64,000 nucleotides of DNA from Sinohyriopsis cumingii (GCA_028554795.2 CM068829.1:129720016-129784015); one strand, 5' to 3'; counted from the stretch's first letter, positions 44,901-58,488 are shown. Notes: generated from the letters alone by a model not told the origin. A program made the numbers and translations.

Positions 44901-46795
44901 AGTCATTTTTATCTAGGAAATAAAAATTCCCACTGATTTTAATCTGCTACACCTTGTCTTAAAAGCAATAATCTGACAAGGCAGATTCTTGTGTGTCACA
45001 AACTCTTCTCATGAGACAAGGTTTCATGAAGATATCTCAAAGAAAAATACATGTAAAGAAAAAAAAGAAAAATGCACGTAAAGTTAGGGTTAAACTGAAT
45101 TTTAAAAAATAAGGATAATCAGGTTGATATGTGGATAAATTTTGTTTGTTGGTCCAGACTGATTTAAACGATGTATAAGCCAGAAAACCAGTCTTTTAAA
45201 ATTAATATTCCCTTTTTCCTTTTCTGAATTTCACCCCCTCCTAATTTAGGATTGGCACAAAAAAGGGTTGGTTGGGTAACCAGAATAATACATATTTTGC
45301 TATCTGGCCTTATTCTAAATATTTCACAATGAATGAGCAATCTGTTTATACAATGATTACATAACAGTACACATGTTCAGAATTAATGCATGGGGAAAAA
45401 TGTATAATTATTGATATTCCTGATTTTAGGGATGGGACTGCAACATTTACCAAAGGAGTCCTGCAACTTTCAAAATCCTATGGAGAATCCTTGGGCTTGA
45501 AATTAAAAATTCTTGCACATCAAACATAACATTATGCTTAATAACAAAAGCACTTCACACATGAGTCACAGGTCAGTTAAACTAAAGTGGAAGTGACATA
45601 TAGATACATAAATTGTTACGTGCATTTTATGCTTTTTGTGTACAAGTATATACATGTAAAAAGACACACTGACAAACAAAATGACTACCTTCCAAGAAAC
45701 TTGTCTTAAACTACACATTTATAATACACAGATTTTAAAACATTTTCTACGGAAAACAAAAATTCATGCTGAAAAACAAAAACTTAAATGTGTCTCTAAG
45801 GGAAACAGTAACCATTAACTGAAACCTTAATGTGAAAGTTAAAGCTACAATTATTCAAAAATATCGAAATCTTTGTTTGTAGACATTCACTCCTTCATTT
45901 ATGGTCAGATAAACCATCTTCATGTCTTCCATCTCAGCCTCTATGACACAACCATCCATTCACACTTGGTGCAAAGGGGTACATTTCTGTTTGCTGTAAT
46001 AATAGAAAAATAGACCTATTTATACACATCAATTCATTTATCAAAGTATCATTGATGTCTATTAACTATGGTCCTCTCACAATATAATGCATCTCAGTAA
46101 CACAGTCCATGATAAAAGATGGGAATGGTTATTAGATTTTATTACAATTAATGAAATTTAGTTTTGAAATTGCTAATTATAATATATGACGGTCCCAACA
46201 ATTATACTGTATACATTTAGGGCTTCTCTGATCAACAATATAGTGATGGTGGATACTGTGTATTATACAGCATGGGAAAATGCTGGGCCATGCAATCTTT
46301 GGATAAGGTCCAAGGTTTGAGTTCCACCCATAATATGTAATAATTCCCACATACCGAGTTAAGAAGTGGTCATGCCCATGGAGAATTCTTTTGTACCCAT
46401 GTCAAACAGTTGTGAAAAATCAAACATCTATTGACTGTTTCCATGGTACACATAGTTACCAGCTAATTAGGCCCCTGCCCACCTCCCTCAGTAGAAGTGT
46501 TTGGTAATCAATCAGGTGTCAAGCTGTGTGAAGTATGTTCTTATAGAAAGGAGTCCATCAGATCGACTGGATGAACTCTTCACAATATCAGCAAAGTCTG
46601 AAGTAACCCATAAGGTCAATACTTGCATCTTTTTATAGTGAGGTCCTGATCTTTAACTACTTTTGCTTCAGCTGACCAAACTTGTCACAAGTACCAGAAT
46701 CTCCTGGTTGGTTAACCTGCATGACTGAGAAACCAAGACAAGACAAACTCAAGGTATTATGAGATATTTATTAGCATAACTTATCTGGACCTATC
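41990..46795. other. Intergenic DNA, no gene seen
   Basis: AT-rich with many short chance frames on both strands. No protein-like open frame, RNA gene or complete mobile element recognised. Confidence 0.4.
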
Positions 46796-47285
46796 AGCTA
46801 TCATGACAATTTCCTTAATAATCATAAGCCTGTCTGAAAGATTCCTTTCAGCTATCATGACAACGTCTTTCATAACAATAAGCCAGTCTGAAAGATTCAT
46901 TTCGGCTATCATGACAACTTCCTTAATAACAATAAACCTGTCTGAAAGATTCATTCAAGCTAGCCATCATGACAGCTTCCTTAATAAACAATAAACATGT
47001 CTGAAAGATTCATTACAGCTATCATGACAATTTCCTTAATAAACAATAAGCCTGTCTGAAAGATTCATTACAGCCATCATGACAACTTCCTTAATAAACA
47101 ATAATCCTGTCAAAGATTCATTACAGCTATCATGACAACTTCCTTACTAACAATTAGCCAGTCTGAAAGATTCATTACAGCTATCATGACAATTTCCTTA
47201 ATAACAGTAAGTCTGTCTGAAAGATTCATTTCAGCTACCATGATCATGACAATTTCCTTCAAAATAATATGCCTCTCTGAAGGAT
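46796..47285. repeat. 54-bp minisatellite, about nine copies
   Basis: The unit runs approximately AGCTATCATGACAACTTCC, then TTAATAACAATAAGCCTGTC, then TGAAAGATTCATTTC. Units start at 46796, 46850 and so on, with small indels. The open frame through it reflects only the repeat. Confidence 0.85.
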
Positions 47286-47684
47286 TGATTGACTGGAGTA
47301 TAGTGTCGTGCCCAATGATAAACTATAGTTGCAACCTGGTCTGGGCAGAATCTGACCTGCTATCTCTCTTGTTATGAGTCTGAGACATTATTCACTAAGC
47401 CAGTATGATTTAAACACACATTACTTCAAGAAATAAACAATTTATAAATGACAGACAAACTCTGATCTTCCTCAGTTATTATTTTGCATTATTACCACTT
47501 TCCCTAATACAAACCCAGAACTGCTGAATCAAAGAACATCAAAGTAAGTTGATTTAAGCCACTACGTGGAAAATAATATATGTGAAAAATGTATACCCAT
47601 ATGATTAGTTTACTTAGGACCATGACACAATGGCTGAATTTTGTTCTAAATAGGAAACAAAAAATGCTGAAGTTGCGAAATAAA

Positions 47685-48230
47685 GGCAGTCCTGATTTTA
47701 TATTACCAGAATACCAGTCCTGATTTTATTATACCAGTATATCAGTCCTGATTTTATATTACCAGTATACCAGTCCTGATTTTCAGTCCTTATATTGTTA
47801 TTTAGTCTACTAGTCCTAATTTTATATTACCAGTATATCAGTCCTGATTTTATATTACTAGTACACTACTCTTCCTTTTATTTCACCAGTACACTAGTCC
47901 TAATTTTACATTACCAGTATACCAGTCCTGACTTTATATTACCAGTATATCAGTCCTGATTTTCAGTCCTTGTTATTTACAGTCTACTAGTCCTAATTTT
48001 ATATTACCAGTATATCAGTCCTGATTTTATATTACTAGTACACTAGTCCTGATTTATATTACCAGGACACTAGTACTAATTTTACATTACCAGTACACTA
48101 GTCCTGATTTTATATTACCAGTATATCAGTCCTAATTTTACATTACCAGTATACCAGTTCTGATTTTATATTACCAGTATTATCTTGTTATTTACAGTCT
48201 ACTAGTCCTAATTTTATATTACCATAAAAA
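47685..48230. repeat. 28-bp minisatellite, about 17-19 copies
   Basis: The unit is close to ATCAGTCCTGATTTTATATT plus ACCAGTAT, with point changes and some partial units. It ends about 100 bp before the ST13 stop codon on the complementary strand, so it would lie in the 3' UTR or just beyond. Confidence 0.85.
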
Positions 48231-48333
48231 TTGTTTGGGTAAAAAGTCAGACTATTCATACATCTAACTTCAAAAGAAAGCTGTTAATACGTACCGATGA
48301 TGACTGCTGAATGGGATGTGGATTTCCTACTTC

Positions 48334-48477
48334 TTACATGCCACCTGTGCCAGGACTGCCACCAAACTTCTTGGACATCTTTTCAATCAGTCTTTGTATC
48401 TTTGGATTGTCCTGGTACTTGGAAATGTTGGCTGGATTTTGGCTAACATCTTTGAATGCTGCAGATACCTCAGGGTC
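48334..48477 (-). CDS. ST13: ST13/Hip terminal exon (STI1/DP-type domain, C-terminus)
   Basis: ST13 (Hip) is the cytosolic co-chaperone that binds the Hsc70 ATPase domain and stabilises its ADP state. This exon encodes the last 47 residues: [20 protein letters not shown], then [20 protein letters not shown] and a short Gly-rich end, with stop at 48334-48336. The NPAN.SKYQ.NP segment is diagnostic of the Hip C-terminal domain. The exon starts in phase 0 after an AG acceptor at 48478-48479. The last residues (SPGTGGM) differ from vertebrates. Confidence 0.93.
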   Translation of the reverse strand, partial: DPEVSAAFKDVSQNPANISKYQDNPKIQRLIEKMSKKFGGSPGTGGM

Positions 48478-48700
48478 CTGACAAGAAAACAATAGGTTTG
48501 TAATTTTACACCCAGGTTTTCAAGCAAAGTTCTGTGGAATGTGATGTCTTGCTTGTGAATGGCATTATGATTTGCTTAAGCAGACAAGACAGGAACTCCT
48601 AATATCTAATGATGACATACACTAACATTTGGACTTAAGCTGCAATCGAATACAGCCACTGATGTGAAGATACGTGTTTTGGAAACTTTATCGAGGTAAG

Positions 48701-48841
48701 TTTTGCCATTCACAAACAAAATGCCTGTGAGTAATACCTTTGTTTTGCCATTCACAGACAAAATGCCTGTCAGTGATACCTATGTTTTGCCATTCACAGA
48801 CAAAATGCCTGTCAGTGATACCTTTGTTTTGCCATAGACAG
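48701..48841. repeat. 42-bp tandem repeat in last ST13 intron, 3.3 copies
   Basis: Units start at 48701, 48743, 48785 and 48827, each beginning TTTTGCCATTCACAGACAAA or a near match. The repeat is a multiple of three, so a frame stays open across it on the minus strand; nothing else suggests coding. Confidence 0.9.
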
Positions 48842-50300
48842 ATAATATACATCAGTTGATTTTCCTTTACATTTTTGTAGCTTTGCGAAAGATCAATAAA
48901 TCCAAGAAAAATATAACCAGCCTTCATCTTTGCAAACATTACTACATTTACATGATCATTGCAGAGGGTGATAATATTTTGTTCTGAGGTTAGAAGATAC
49001 TGGTCCTATGTTAAACTGAAAATTAATACAATGGAAGACTACTGATTATGATCAGTATATTCCAATTAATAAAATGAAGGGTAAGAAATTATTTCAAAAA
49101 GTCATTATGCAATGGTCTGATCTAACCATTTCTATGAAATTTCATTGCTTTAATAAGTAAACATGATTTTCAATTTCCATTATATTTCCACAACTGTGAC
49201 AGCAACTACATGCAATGTCAATTGTTCATTACCTGCAGGCTCGAGGAGCCAAAGAATTTGTTTGAAAAATGATAAATCGGGAAAAATGACAATAATAGGC
49301 TTAATGATAATACTGCCACCATATAATACTTGCACTATGTAACTGAAAAGGTCATATCTGGGTGAATTTCACGCTAATTTTGTCATAAACAATATCCTTG
49401 TAAAGTTTATATATGCAATATAAGAGTTAGCTCACTTTATCTCCACTGGGAACTCTCAGCTTTGATGGGCCATTCCCATTCTCCAAATATGGTCCTGCCA
49501 TATCCAAATGCAATATTCGTTTTGTAACTGATCAATATGCAAGGTAGTAGGTTTCAAGAAAATCTTAACAATTTAACTCCATTTTAGCAGCTGCTTCAGT
49601 CCGACAAGGAATGCTAAGAATGACACACATGTAGTTTGTAATGGATTTAATGTTAACTTTTAAACAACACACAATTACAGATTAAAGTTCAAGATAACTG
49701 TACACATATCTATAATTTGCCATTACGGGGATCACCCTAACTTTACACTGTTTAAATAAGGCCATCTTGTAATAAAGAGGAAGTAGGTCTCCTTGACTGA
49801 TACTTAAAGAAATACTGAATATATCATATTCATATACATGCTTACTTTCTGACTGAGGGTTACTGCACACTACTGATTTAATGGTAAAATGCATAGTCAG
49901 TACTGTATGTAAAGGTCTAGAATGGGAAACTCTGATTCTAAATTAATTTATACAAAACCAGCATGTATGCATCATATCTTATCATCAATTGAACAACAGC
50001 ATGTATGCATCATTAATTTAACAATGAAGTATGATGAACAGTCAAAAAGTGCTGTGAAATTTTTAAGAGTGACTCATCATTACTGAATAACAAGCACTAT
50101 AAAGAACCAATAAAAACCTGGAATAGTGAGAATTCAAACGACATTGAATTTTCCCATGGTGTACACAATTAACCTGAACTGAAGGCCACCCAACCGAGAT
50201 GTACAGAATCAATGTTAACATAAGGTGGATATTGTTGACAGTAAAGCAAATGAATACTGGTGAACATCACAGCTCATATACAGAAACTGGATACATAATA

Positions 50301-51493
50301 CATAGCTGCCAACCTTCCAGGCTCACAATTAGTGAAAATTGGGATAAAAAGTCGTGAATTTGGACAAGAATTCGTGAAAAATACCATGACATTAATTCCA
50401 TCCATTCTGACCGTCAATACTACACTATATCAAGTTAGCAATATAAAACTAAAACACTACATATATGCAGAAATATTTATTTATCAAGACATGATACTGT
50501 GGCAGACTTGAACTTCCTCAACTGCTTGATTGTAAATTTGTTTTCTAAACAGTTCATACTTCTTGCCAGCTGGTTGATCTTGGTGACTAAAATTAATGAC
50601 AAATTTTCTGCAGCTAAGGAGGCCCTAAAGTCTTATTTTTCATCACTAGAAAAAATACACTTTCGCTTGCACTGTTGCTTTGAGGAATGCACAGGAGCTG
50701 CAGCACTTTTGGTCCTTCCACATGAAAATTTGGAATCGATTTTCGAGTCCGGCAACATTTGTCAGAACAAATGTTTAGCATGGTCTCCAGCTGATAAAGG
50801 TAGATTGTGTTCAACAAGAAAACTCACAAATAATGCTTCAGCGTTGGTAGCCTGCATTTCTTCCGCAAATTGTTTAAAATATTCCGGAGCTGAAATCTGC
50901 GAATTCTTAATTTTCCCAACTTCTACGTGTTTTTCGCAACCGATGTACTTGCTCACATCGTCTCTGCGATGGCACACTGAGTGCAAAAAGTATGATGGAT
51001 GTCAATGTTTAATGGCAGAATGCACGGCCAATTTTTGATATATTCCAAATTAAACTTCACTTTTTGAGTAATACATTTCTTTTTTCTTGGTGGTGAAGAC
51101 ATTTCAAAATCGTACATGCGATGCTGAACCGTAACTCAAATCAGTGTTGGTGACGCATGTGCGGAGCTAAATTCCGGTTAGGCCCCCGTTTCCCTCAAAA
51201 GCATTTGTAAAACTACTCTTATACATATAGATTAAAATAGGCTAAAATGCTTGCTACCGGGCCAACTGTACTAATCGGCTGTAGATCTACTAATATCGCG
51301 ACCAGCAGTACCGGACCGTTTCGGCAACTGCGAATATCACGACTAGCGCTTAACGGGAAATCGGTTATTTTATTAAAGATTTAAAATAATTGAGGATTGG
51401 AGAATTCGTGAATTTTTGGCTTGCGGCGTGAATCCGTGAATCGCTGAAAAGGTCGTGAAATTCACACCAAATTCGTGAGGGTTGGCAGCTATG
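50301..51493 (-). mobile_element. hAT-like element with transposase 5' remnant
   Basis: The inverted ends are CATAGCTGCCAAC (50301-50313) and GTTGGCAGCTATG (51481-51493), flanked by ATAATA on both sides. On the minus strand, 51100 to about 50760 carries protein-like sequence starting MSSPPRKKK. A frame change follows, then a Cys/His stretch (CHRRDDVSKYIGCEKHVEVGK, in part) and AEALFVSFLVEHNLPLSAGDH. The last is typical of the region after the zinc finger in hAT-type transposases. The catalytic part is missing. The usual hAT duplication is 8 bp, so the 6-bp match is slightly short. Confidence 0.7.
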
Positions 51494-52417
51494 ATAATAG
51501 CAAAAGCACCTGCTCACGTAATTTTGAAATGATTATAGTGTATACAAAGAGTGGAGACAGCTTATAATATACAAAGAGTATGCTGTAATAGCATATGATT
51601 ACTTGCAATATATACAACTTTATATTTGTGACAGGTACTGACGGTGAAGACAGAAAGTGGACACCGTTTAAAGTATATGAAGTGTATACTGGTAACAGCA
51701 AATGGGTGCCTGTGGTGTACAGTATAATTGCCTGGTGTACAGTGTGGCTGCTTGTGATAACAATATATCCAATGATTGATAAAAAAAAGTTTTGTTTTTC
51801 AAAAGTTTTTTTTTTTCTTTGTCCTCCAAGATTCAACTGCAACATATGGAACAAAAGTGCTGTCACTAAGTGGATTATAATAACCTAATACACCTATTAA
51901 ATGCCTGTTGGATATTGCTATCATTTGACCAGTTTTTGGGGCATGAAAAAATCTTAATTGCTTGTGCTAATTAAAAAGATGATTTCACACATATACACAC
52001 ATTCGAATAAAAAATAAATAGGATGTAGAAAATGACTGATGACAAGTATCATCCAAGCAAGAAATTGAAGTCAAAGTGAACAAGTTTGGCATAGTTGAGT
52101 TACTTTCCTTGAGATAAATCTACATATAAATTTCCACGTGTGTAGGTTAAATAGTCTTCAAGATATTGAGGGGAAAATAAACATCAGAAAATGCACAAAT
52201 CATTCATGTGTGAAATTAGGTCATACTGGCCTAGTTTGGCAAGTTACTCTCACTGAGATGCAGCCACATACTAATTTTCAAAAGTGTAGATGAAATAAGG
52301 TAAGAGAAACTGCTGACATGATGAAAATACAAAAAAAAAAACACAAACATAAACGTTAAGTCACAGAGATTTACTTTCCATATGGTTGAGTTATTGTTCT
52401 GAGATCCACATACAAAC

Positions 52418-52512
52418 TTAAGACACAGACATGAACCCACACAGCCAGAGTTGAGATGGCAGTGATCCAGAACAGTGAGCACTTTAGACCACTTGGCAAC
52501 TCAGGGGGCCCT
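52418..52512 (-). repeat. SINE head fragment
   Basis: The tRNA-like head of the SINE family (CCACTTGGCAAC and GAGATGGCAGTGATCC on the plus strand) without core or tail. It is directly followed by a 22-24 bp tandem repeat. Confidence 0.65.
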
Positions 52513-52516
52513 GGAC

Positions 52517-52672
52517 TCATGGGCATAACTGTGAGCAATCATGGGTATCACTAATCACCAATGTGAGAACTCATGGCATCACTGTAAGCACTCATGGCAT
52601 CACTGTGAGCACTCATGGGCATCACTGTGAGAACTTGTGGCATTACTGTGAGCACTCATAGTCATCACTATG
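52517..52672. repeat. 22-24 bp tandem repeat in ST13 intron
   Basis: About six imperfect units of GAGCACTCATGGGCATCACTGT with small length changes. Confidence 0.8.
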
Positions 52673-53639
52673 GCAGCCAAATGACTCTTTTCAAGTCTGG
52701 ACAGAAGAGGATATGTCTTATTTATAATGCTTACAAATGACCACAAAAAAATGACACGGCTTTTATATGATGAGACCTCTTCAATTTGTACTTACTTCTT
52801 ATCATTTGGAAAACCTGTAGGCATTTCTGCACATTTTCAGACATCAATTTTCTGTCATAAATTGTGTTCTTTATTGAGAAAATATTTTGTTAAATAACAA
52901 TCTTACCAAATACTTTTTCTTGTTTGAATTTGTGAATTTCAGAATGCCAACTTACATACAAACCATTGTTTTCATCATAAAATAAGTGATATGTCCAAAT
53001 TTCATCAACCACTTTTGATGACAATTTTTATTGTTAAGATAAGCCTAAAAAGAATATGGATCCACACCCGCCTCTGCACTGTAAGCAGCTTTGTGAGTTA
53101 TCAAGGAATCCTAAAACAAGATAGTGGTGTACCAATTTTCACGTGTAGTTTAAACAGAGTCCAAAATATTTAAGGCCACATAAAGAACAAATGGCTGAAT
53201 ATACAATCATGAATAGTAGGTCACTGTGGCCATGGGTTTGTACAGTCCATTTTCTCTGTTGAAATGCGCTTACATACCAATTGTCAATAGCATAGGTGAA
53301 CAGAGTCCAGGGTATCAAGTGTGTAACAAATGAATGGCTGAAAATAAAGTCACCCAAGTGTGAAAATCACATCACAATGACCTAATTTTTACATGCCTGA
53401 GTTACTCTTCCTAAGATACATTCACATACCAATTTTCAGGAGTGTATTAGGTTCCAAAATATCCGAGGGCATAATGGCTTAAAGAATGTAAAAATACCAA
53501 GAACATGTACTACAGAACACACAACTGAATCAGCAACTCTCAAAATCTCATTGATGTGGGAATAATTTACCTAATAGGATTCATCGATTTTGTGGAACAC
53601 AATCTGTCAACTATAAGCCATGTTATGAAGCACATTAAC

Positions 53640-53790
53640 TCAATACTACCTGTATATATCTTCTCAAAATCAATAAAACTACTAACCTTGAATGCTTCAA
53701 GGATACCACATTACCTCGATACTACCTGTATATAACTTCTAAAAATCAATAAAACTACTGACCTTGAATGCTTCAAGGATATCAGGATCA
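53640..53790. repeat. Tandem duplication covering an ST13 exon end and splice donor
   Basis: Two copies of about 75 bp. Each contains AAAATCAATAAAACTACT followed by the exon 3' end CCTTGAATGCTTCAAGGATA. The right copy (donor at 53761-53762) belongs to the real exon. The left copy carries the last seven codons and a GT, but no acceptor or rest of the exon. Confidence 0.8.
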
Positions 53791-53845
53791 CTCAGCAGAC
53801 TGCTGAGATCAGGAAAACCTGCCTGTGCACCTGCTCCTCCAGCAC
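53763..53845 (-). CDS. ST13: ST13/Hip exon (linker and start of C-terminal domain)
   Basis: An 83-nt exon encoding a Gly/Ala-rich linker and then PDLSSLLSDPDILEAFK, the first part of the Hip C-terminal domain. The acceptor AG is at 53846-53847 and the donor GT at 53761-53762. It begins with two bases that complete a Gly codon from the GGFPG exon and ends in phase 0, so it joins the terminal exon in frame. Confidence 0.9.
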
Positions 53846-54920
53846 CTGACATACAAAGAATATTTTATTTTTAGTGGTTCATATGATGCAATGTCTTGCC
53901 TATGAACAGCATTGTAATGAAGTAGCTATCGGCAACACAGAAAACAATAGCAATCTGCACACAAATATTTAGCACAGAATAATATTATATCAAAGTTTCA
54001 TCTGATAAAATTAAAAAATATATGACTTTAAAAAATTCCATTACAGAATCTTTACACTTAACAAGAATGATACAGTCACCATCGCTGCCTTAAACGAAGC
54101 AAATGAAAATCGAACACTTTCATCAAACTATATTAGGTGTGACTTTTTATCATCATATACAACCCAACCATCACACGGTATAAGAGTAATCAAATGTCTT
54201 TTCTAGCTCTGAACATCAGGAGATAAAAGCAGATTACAATGTACTGCTGTAGAACAAAGATGTCTTAATTTGTAAATATACTTTCAGACTGCAATCGAAT
54301 GTTAGTTCTTGTTTTGGCTGTGATTGGTCACATTGGTGAGGCACAGGTTTCTTTTATTTTTGAAGGAAGATCTGTCCCAAATAGTTTTTTAATCAGAGCA
54401 ATACAATCAACTTAATTTATTTACAGTCTTCTTTCTTCATTTTTAATAAGCTGTTAAAAATGGTGAAAAACTCCCTGTAGTACTATCATCACATCTAGGA
54501 AAAAGTCTCAGTCTATAAGAAGCATGCAAAATTACAAACAAAATTAATGTCTTGTGAGAAACTTTATATGATAACCAGGCAAGGATTTTTCTGTTTGGTT
54601 TGCCTTGGTTTGGTGTTTTATGGCATAGCAATACAAGTAGGTTATTTAGTACCAAGGCAATTCTTAGAGTAAAGTGCCTTGGCTAAGAACACATGGTAGT
54701 CAACCCAAGCTGATCAAATGGTAGAAAACTCCATTTTGTGTACAAGTCCTGCATGTTAACCATTGAGCAACTAAGATTCCTGCCTCCCTTTTGTTGCTTC
54801 CTATGAATTTGGGGATAGTGCATTTGGTTGATTCTACACACTCAAGCCCACAGGGATTGTGAGATTGAAAACTGGGTTAAGGTCACAGAAACCTATTTCG
54901 GTCTTTTGAACCTGAACCTC

Positions 54921-55191
54921 GGGGGGGGGGGGGGGGGGGGGGGGGCCAGTGGCCGAGTGGTCTAAAACGCATTCCATTATGGATCATTGCCATCTCACCT
55001 CTGTCTACGTGGGTTCGAGTCTCCAATTCGGCCAATGTAGGTATGTGAGAAAGCTTGCCAGTAGCTTCTCATGGGTCGGTGGTTCTTTCCAGGGTTTTCC
55101 TCAAGTTATTCCTCCACCATTAATACTGGCCACCATGTATAGCCTATCGTGTGCTGAAAAATGGTGTTAAACCCTACAACAACAACAACAA
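54921..55191 (+). repeat. tRNA-headed SINE, full length, with 25-G run at its 5' end
   Basis: TGAACCTC on both sides (54913-54920 and 55192-55199) marks the insertion. Between the left duplication and the tRNA-like head (GGCCGAGTGGTCTAA, B box GGGTTCGAGTCTC) lies a run of 25 G (54921-54945). Core and (AAC)n tail match the 34.6-kb copy. Confidence 0.85.
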
Positions 55192-55667
55192 TGAACCTCC
55201 TAGGGTATTTACATATATATATGTATATGTAAAATTGGTCCACTTTGTCATTGGATATTGGGCAGCATCTTGCTTACAAGTTAGATCTGGCTGCATTCAA
55301 TAGATCTAGAAATATCTTATTTACAATCACAGCGTTACTGAAAGACAATGGATGGATGGTATGAAACCCAACATCTCCTCTAGAGGGAAGAGGAAGAGGA
55401 CAGTAGGACAAAATAAATAGATATATGCAGAGCTATGAAAAATCCACAATTATGCTTTTGATTAGTGACAATCCAGGACAGACCCACATGGACAAGATTC
55501 CTGCATGTCTCCTAACTAGTATGCTTGTTGCCAGCATCATTTATTGTGTTTAATGAACAGCTATAATGGGATAAAACTGTACTCATGGTTTTGTAAACAC
55601 TTTAAAAAAGTTTTATGTAGGCAATAATGGCACAAATCTCAAAAAGATCAAGAAATATTTCACAAAC

Positions 55668-55803
55668 CAGGAAATCTTGCACCTCCTGGAAATCCCCCAG
55701 CACCTGGGAATCCCCCAGCACCTGGAAATCCCCCAGCACCAGGGAATCCTCCTGGAAATCCCCCTGGAAATTCTCCTGTAGAGCCTCCACTTGAATGACT
55801 TTG
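55668..55803 (-). CDS. ST13: ST13/Hip exon (GGFPG repeat region)
   Basis: A 136-nt exon encoding QSHSSGGSTGEF and then repeated GGFPGA/GGFPG units. It corresponds to the GGMPG-rich segment of vertebrate Hip, with Phe in place of Met. The acceptor AG is at 55804-55805 and the donor GT at 55666-55667. It enters in phase 0 and leaves after one base of a Gly codon, matching the next exon. The repeats are close at DNA level (GGGGGATTTCCAGGTGCT), so copy number may vary between individuals. Confidence 0.9.
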
Positions 55804-57998
55804 CTGAGGAGGAAAATATAGAAGTATCTGATAAGAGTACAAATCTGGTAATTAACTTATGTTTACTGTATGGATTAAAGAAGACAGCAGGATTTAACGT
55901 ACAAGATGGCATAATTTTATGTTATGTCTATTTGATTTCATTTAATTGTTTAAAGTTTTAAAATCTGTTTATTTTTAATTTCATTATATGTCAAAATAAT
56001 GTAGTTTTGTTTACTAGGAACTCAATATTTTTTCAGAAAATAGTTTTGACCTTGACTCTTCAGTTGTAAACATCTTAAGCTGACCTAGTTCCCATCCTTG
56101 ATTTCAGAAATCACTGAGACAAGTAAACAACTTTTTAATTTTATCTTATTCTTAGAGTATAATGATTGATTTCTGTCAAGGTCATACTGGGACTACGTGC
56201 TTTTATACGTAAATACTTCTTGAAGGTTCTGCAAAATTGACCCTCATCTGGGAATTTGTTTTGCGTTTCGATCTACTGTATAATCATTGTTTTTAGAGAT
56301 TTTTCTCACTTTTGGGCTTAAAAACACTTGATGTCAAGGTGTTCATTTTGTTGTAACCAGTTTGGAATTACATTTTAATTTTTATTCAGATTATCTGGAT
56401 TCTATAAGATTAATTCTTTTTCCTGGAAATATTTTAGTCCTCATATAGAATTCTTGGACAAAGACATTTCTTTAAATTTTATTCCAAAATTCAAACACTG
56501 GAATATTGTTTATGGATTAATAAATAACTGAAGACACATCTGTACAATAAAGGCTACAGTATAAGTCATCGCCTTCCATTTTGGAATTTTTGTTGGGACT
56601 CGAACTTGAATTCATTAGAATGTTTCATTACTCGGACATCTAAAATTGTATTTGTGGATTATTCTTGGATTTGATTCTTAAAACCGTAAGTTCTTATTTT
56701 TTCATATTTACAGTGTCTTTTCAAGGAAATAAATTATTTGTTAAATTTTTCAAAGCTTGTAGTTTTCACTCTTTCTTTTGTTACTGCTTATTAGAACCCA
56801 TATAAAACCATATGATATTTCATAAGTGCAAAATTTCATAATTAGGAACATATAGCCATTATTACATGATCAAGATGTTAAATAGTTGAGTTAATAAATT
56901 TAAACACATTTTGATGATTTGTTTCAGTTTTAAATGCAACATTATTTGTAGTATTTGTAAACAATGACAAACAAGAAAACCATGTCCCTCTACACTTAAA
57001 ATTATGGACACATCACATATGAATGAAAGGATTTTGGGGGATTGTAGCAGTATTTCAGTTGCATATGACTTATCAGCCATAAAAAGTTGCGTTCATTTAA
57101 CAAAGATGTAGAACAAAAATAACACAACACAATAGACAAAAATGTAATATTATTATCAGGTTAAAGTATACATGTCATTAAAAGAGATTACACCTGTACA
57201 TTTACTAACATCTTGAACTATTGATCAAAGAGATAACCGAATAACAAACAAAAATTAAACTTTGCTCTTAGTAACCGATTATAATCGATTATCAGTTGGT
57301 TAAGTGGAACCAATTATTGATTATGAATTTCTGACCGATTCCCATCACTAGTTTCATTTACATTCAACTAATAGGGGTACAATTTTTGGTACTTTCTAGT
57401 AAAAGAAATGGGATTCACAAGTGACCCCACATTATAAGTGGATTTGCAAGTTATCAGGGCGTGAGTTAGTGAGGAAATAGTATATATTGAATCTCACTCT
57501 TGAGTCAACATTATAGTAATTTGTCTCTGTCCTCCAAATGATTTACACTTAGATCTGGGAAACTCCGTCAATATACGGCATTCCATATTATAGCTATTAG
57601 TTTATAGCATCATGATGGCCATGTAACTTTTTAAATGTTGACAGACAAAAAAAAACACATTTACCAGCATGTCACAGAATGAACTGTCTCAGCTTGTGAG
57701 TTGTACCAAGTATAAGAATTAGACACGAAGTCAAATTAGAGAATTTGGCCAAATATTTTTTACAACATTTTTAGCAAAAAACTTTAGTTCAACTCATTGT
57801 CCTGAAAGTTAACACCAGTAGCATCTTTTTTTCTTCTTCTGTTTCAACTATTAGAATCATGGTATATTTAGGATGTTCTTAACTTGTGATCCTCTACAAG
57901 CCAACTTTATTTTAATCAATTGATATAACCCAAGTATAAAATCTAATTTTGGAGTTTTAAGTTTGAGAATACATGGTGTCTGCAGTTCAGTTCATTAC

Positions 57999-58115
57999 CT
58001 TTCTCTGTTGCTCTTGTTCTTCTTTAGCTTTCTTAATTTTCTCCTGCCTGGCTTTTAATTCTTTCTCTTCTCTCTTTCTGTCATACTTCCTTCTGTGTTC
58101 AAGAATTTTCATTGC
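57999..58115 (-). CDS. ST13: ST13/Hip exon (charged helix after the TPR domain)
   Basis: A 117-nt exon of exactly 39 codons (phase 0 at both ends), acceptor AG at 58116-58117, donor GT at 57997-57998. It encodes KILEHRRKYDRKREEKELKA and a further Lys/Glu/Gln-rich helix, equivalent to the AEHRRKYERKREE segment of vertebrate Hip. This charged region follows the TPRs and helps bind Hsc70. Confidence 0.93.
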
Positions 58116-58488
58116 CTGAACGTAGGACAAAAAAAAACAACAAGATTAAAACAAGTATTCAGATTCATGCATCATATATGCAGACCCTGGCAGTGCACTT
58201 GGTCATTTTTTTTTTTTATCAGTGTAAACCATGCAATTATAAACTGATTAGACCCAGACCTAACATCAAAAAATGCACGATCAGATAAGCATCAATGCAC
58301 TTCTCATAAAATCTTCAAATTAAAAGAAAAATTTATATGGCCATGACCTCTATATCAAACTCGCCATAGAACTATATTACTGGCTGATTTCTAATTACAG
58401 TGTCAACACATGATAGGCTAAATTATGCCAAGAAAATGAAAGCCACGTATCTTCCCCAATTACACACCATGGCACCTAACCCAGACTG

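Noticed and set aside
46796..48230. CRISPR-like spaced repeats
   Set aside because: Units are head-to-tail with no unique spacers, and the setting is animal DNA; these are minisatellites.
48688..48939. Minus-strand 83-aa frame in the last ST13 intron
   Set aside because: Its repeated motif comes from the 42-bp tandem repeat whose length is a multiple of three.
51489..51888. Overlapping frames on both strands
   Set aside because: They lie in an ST13 intron, contain homopolymer-driven stretches and show no recognisable protein sequence.
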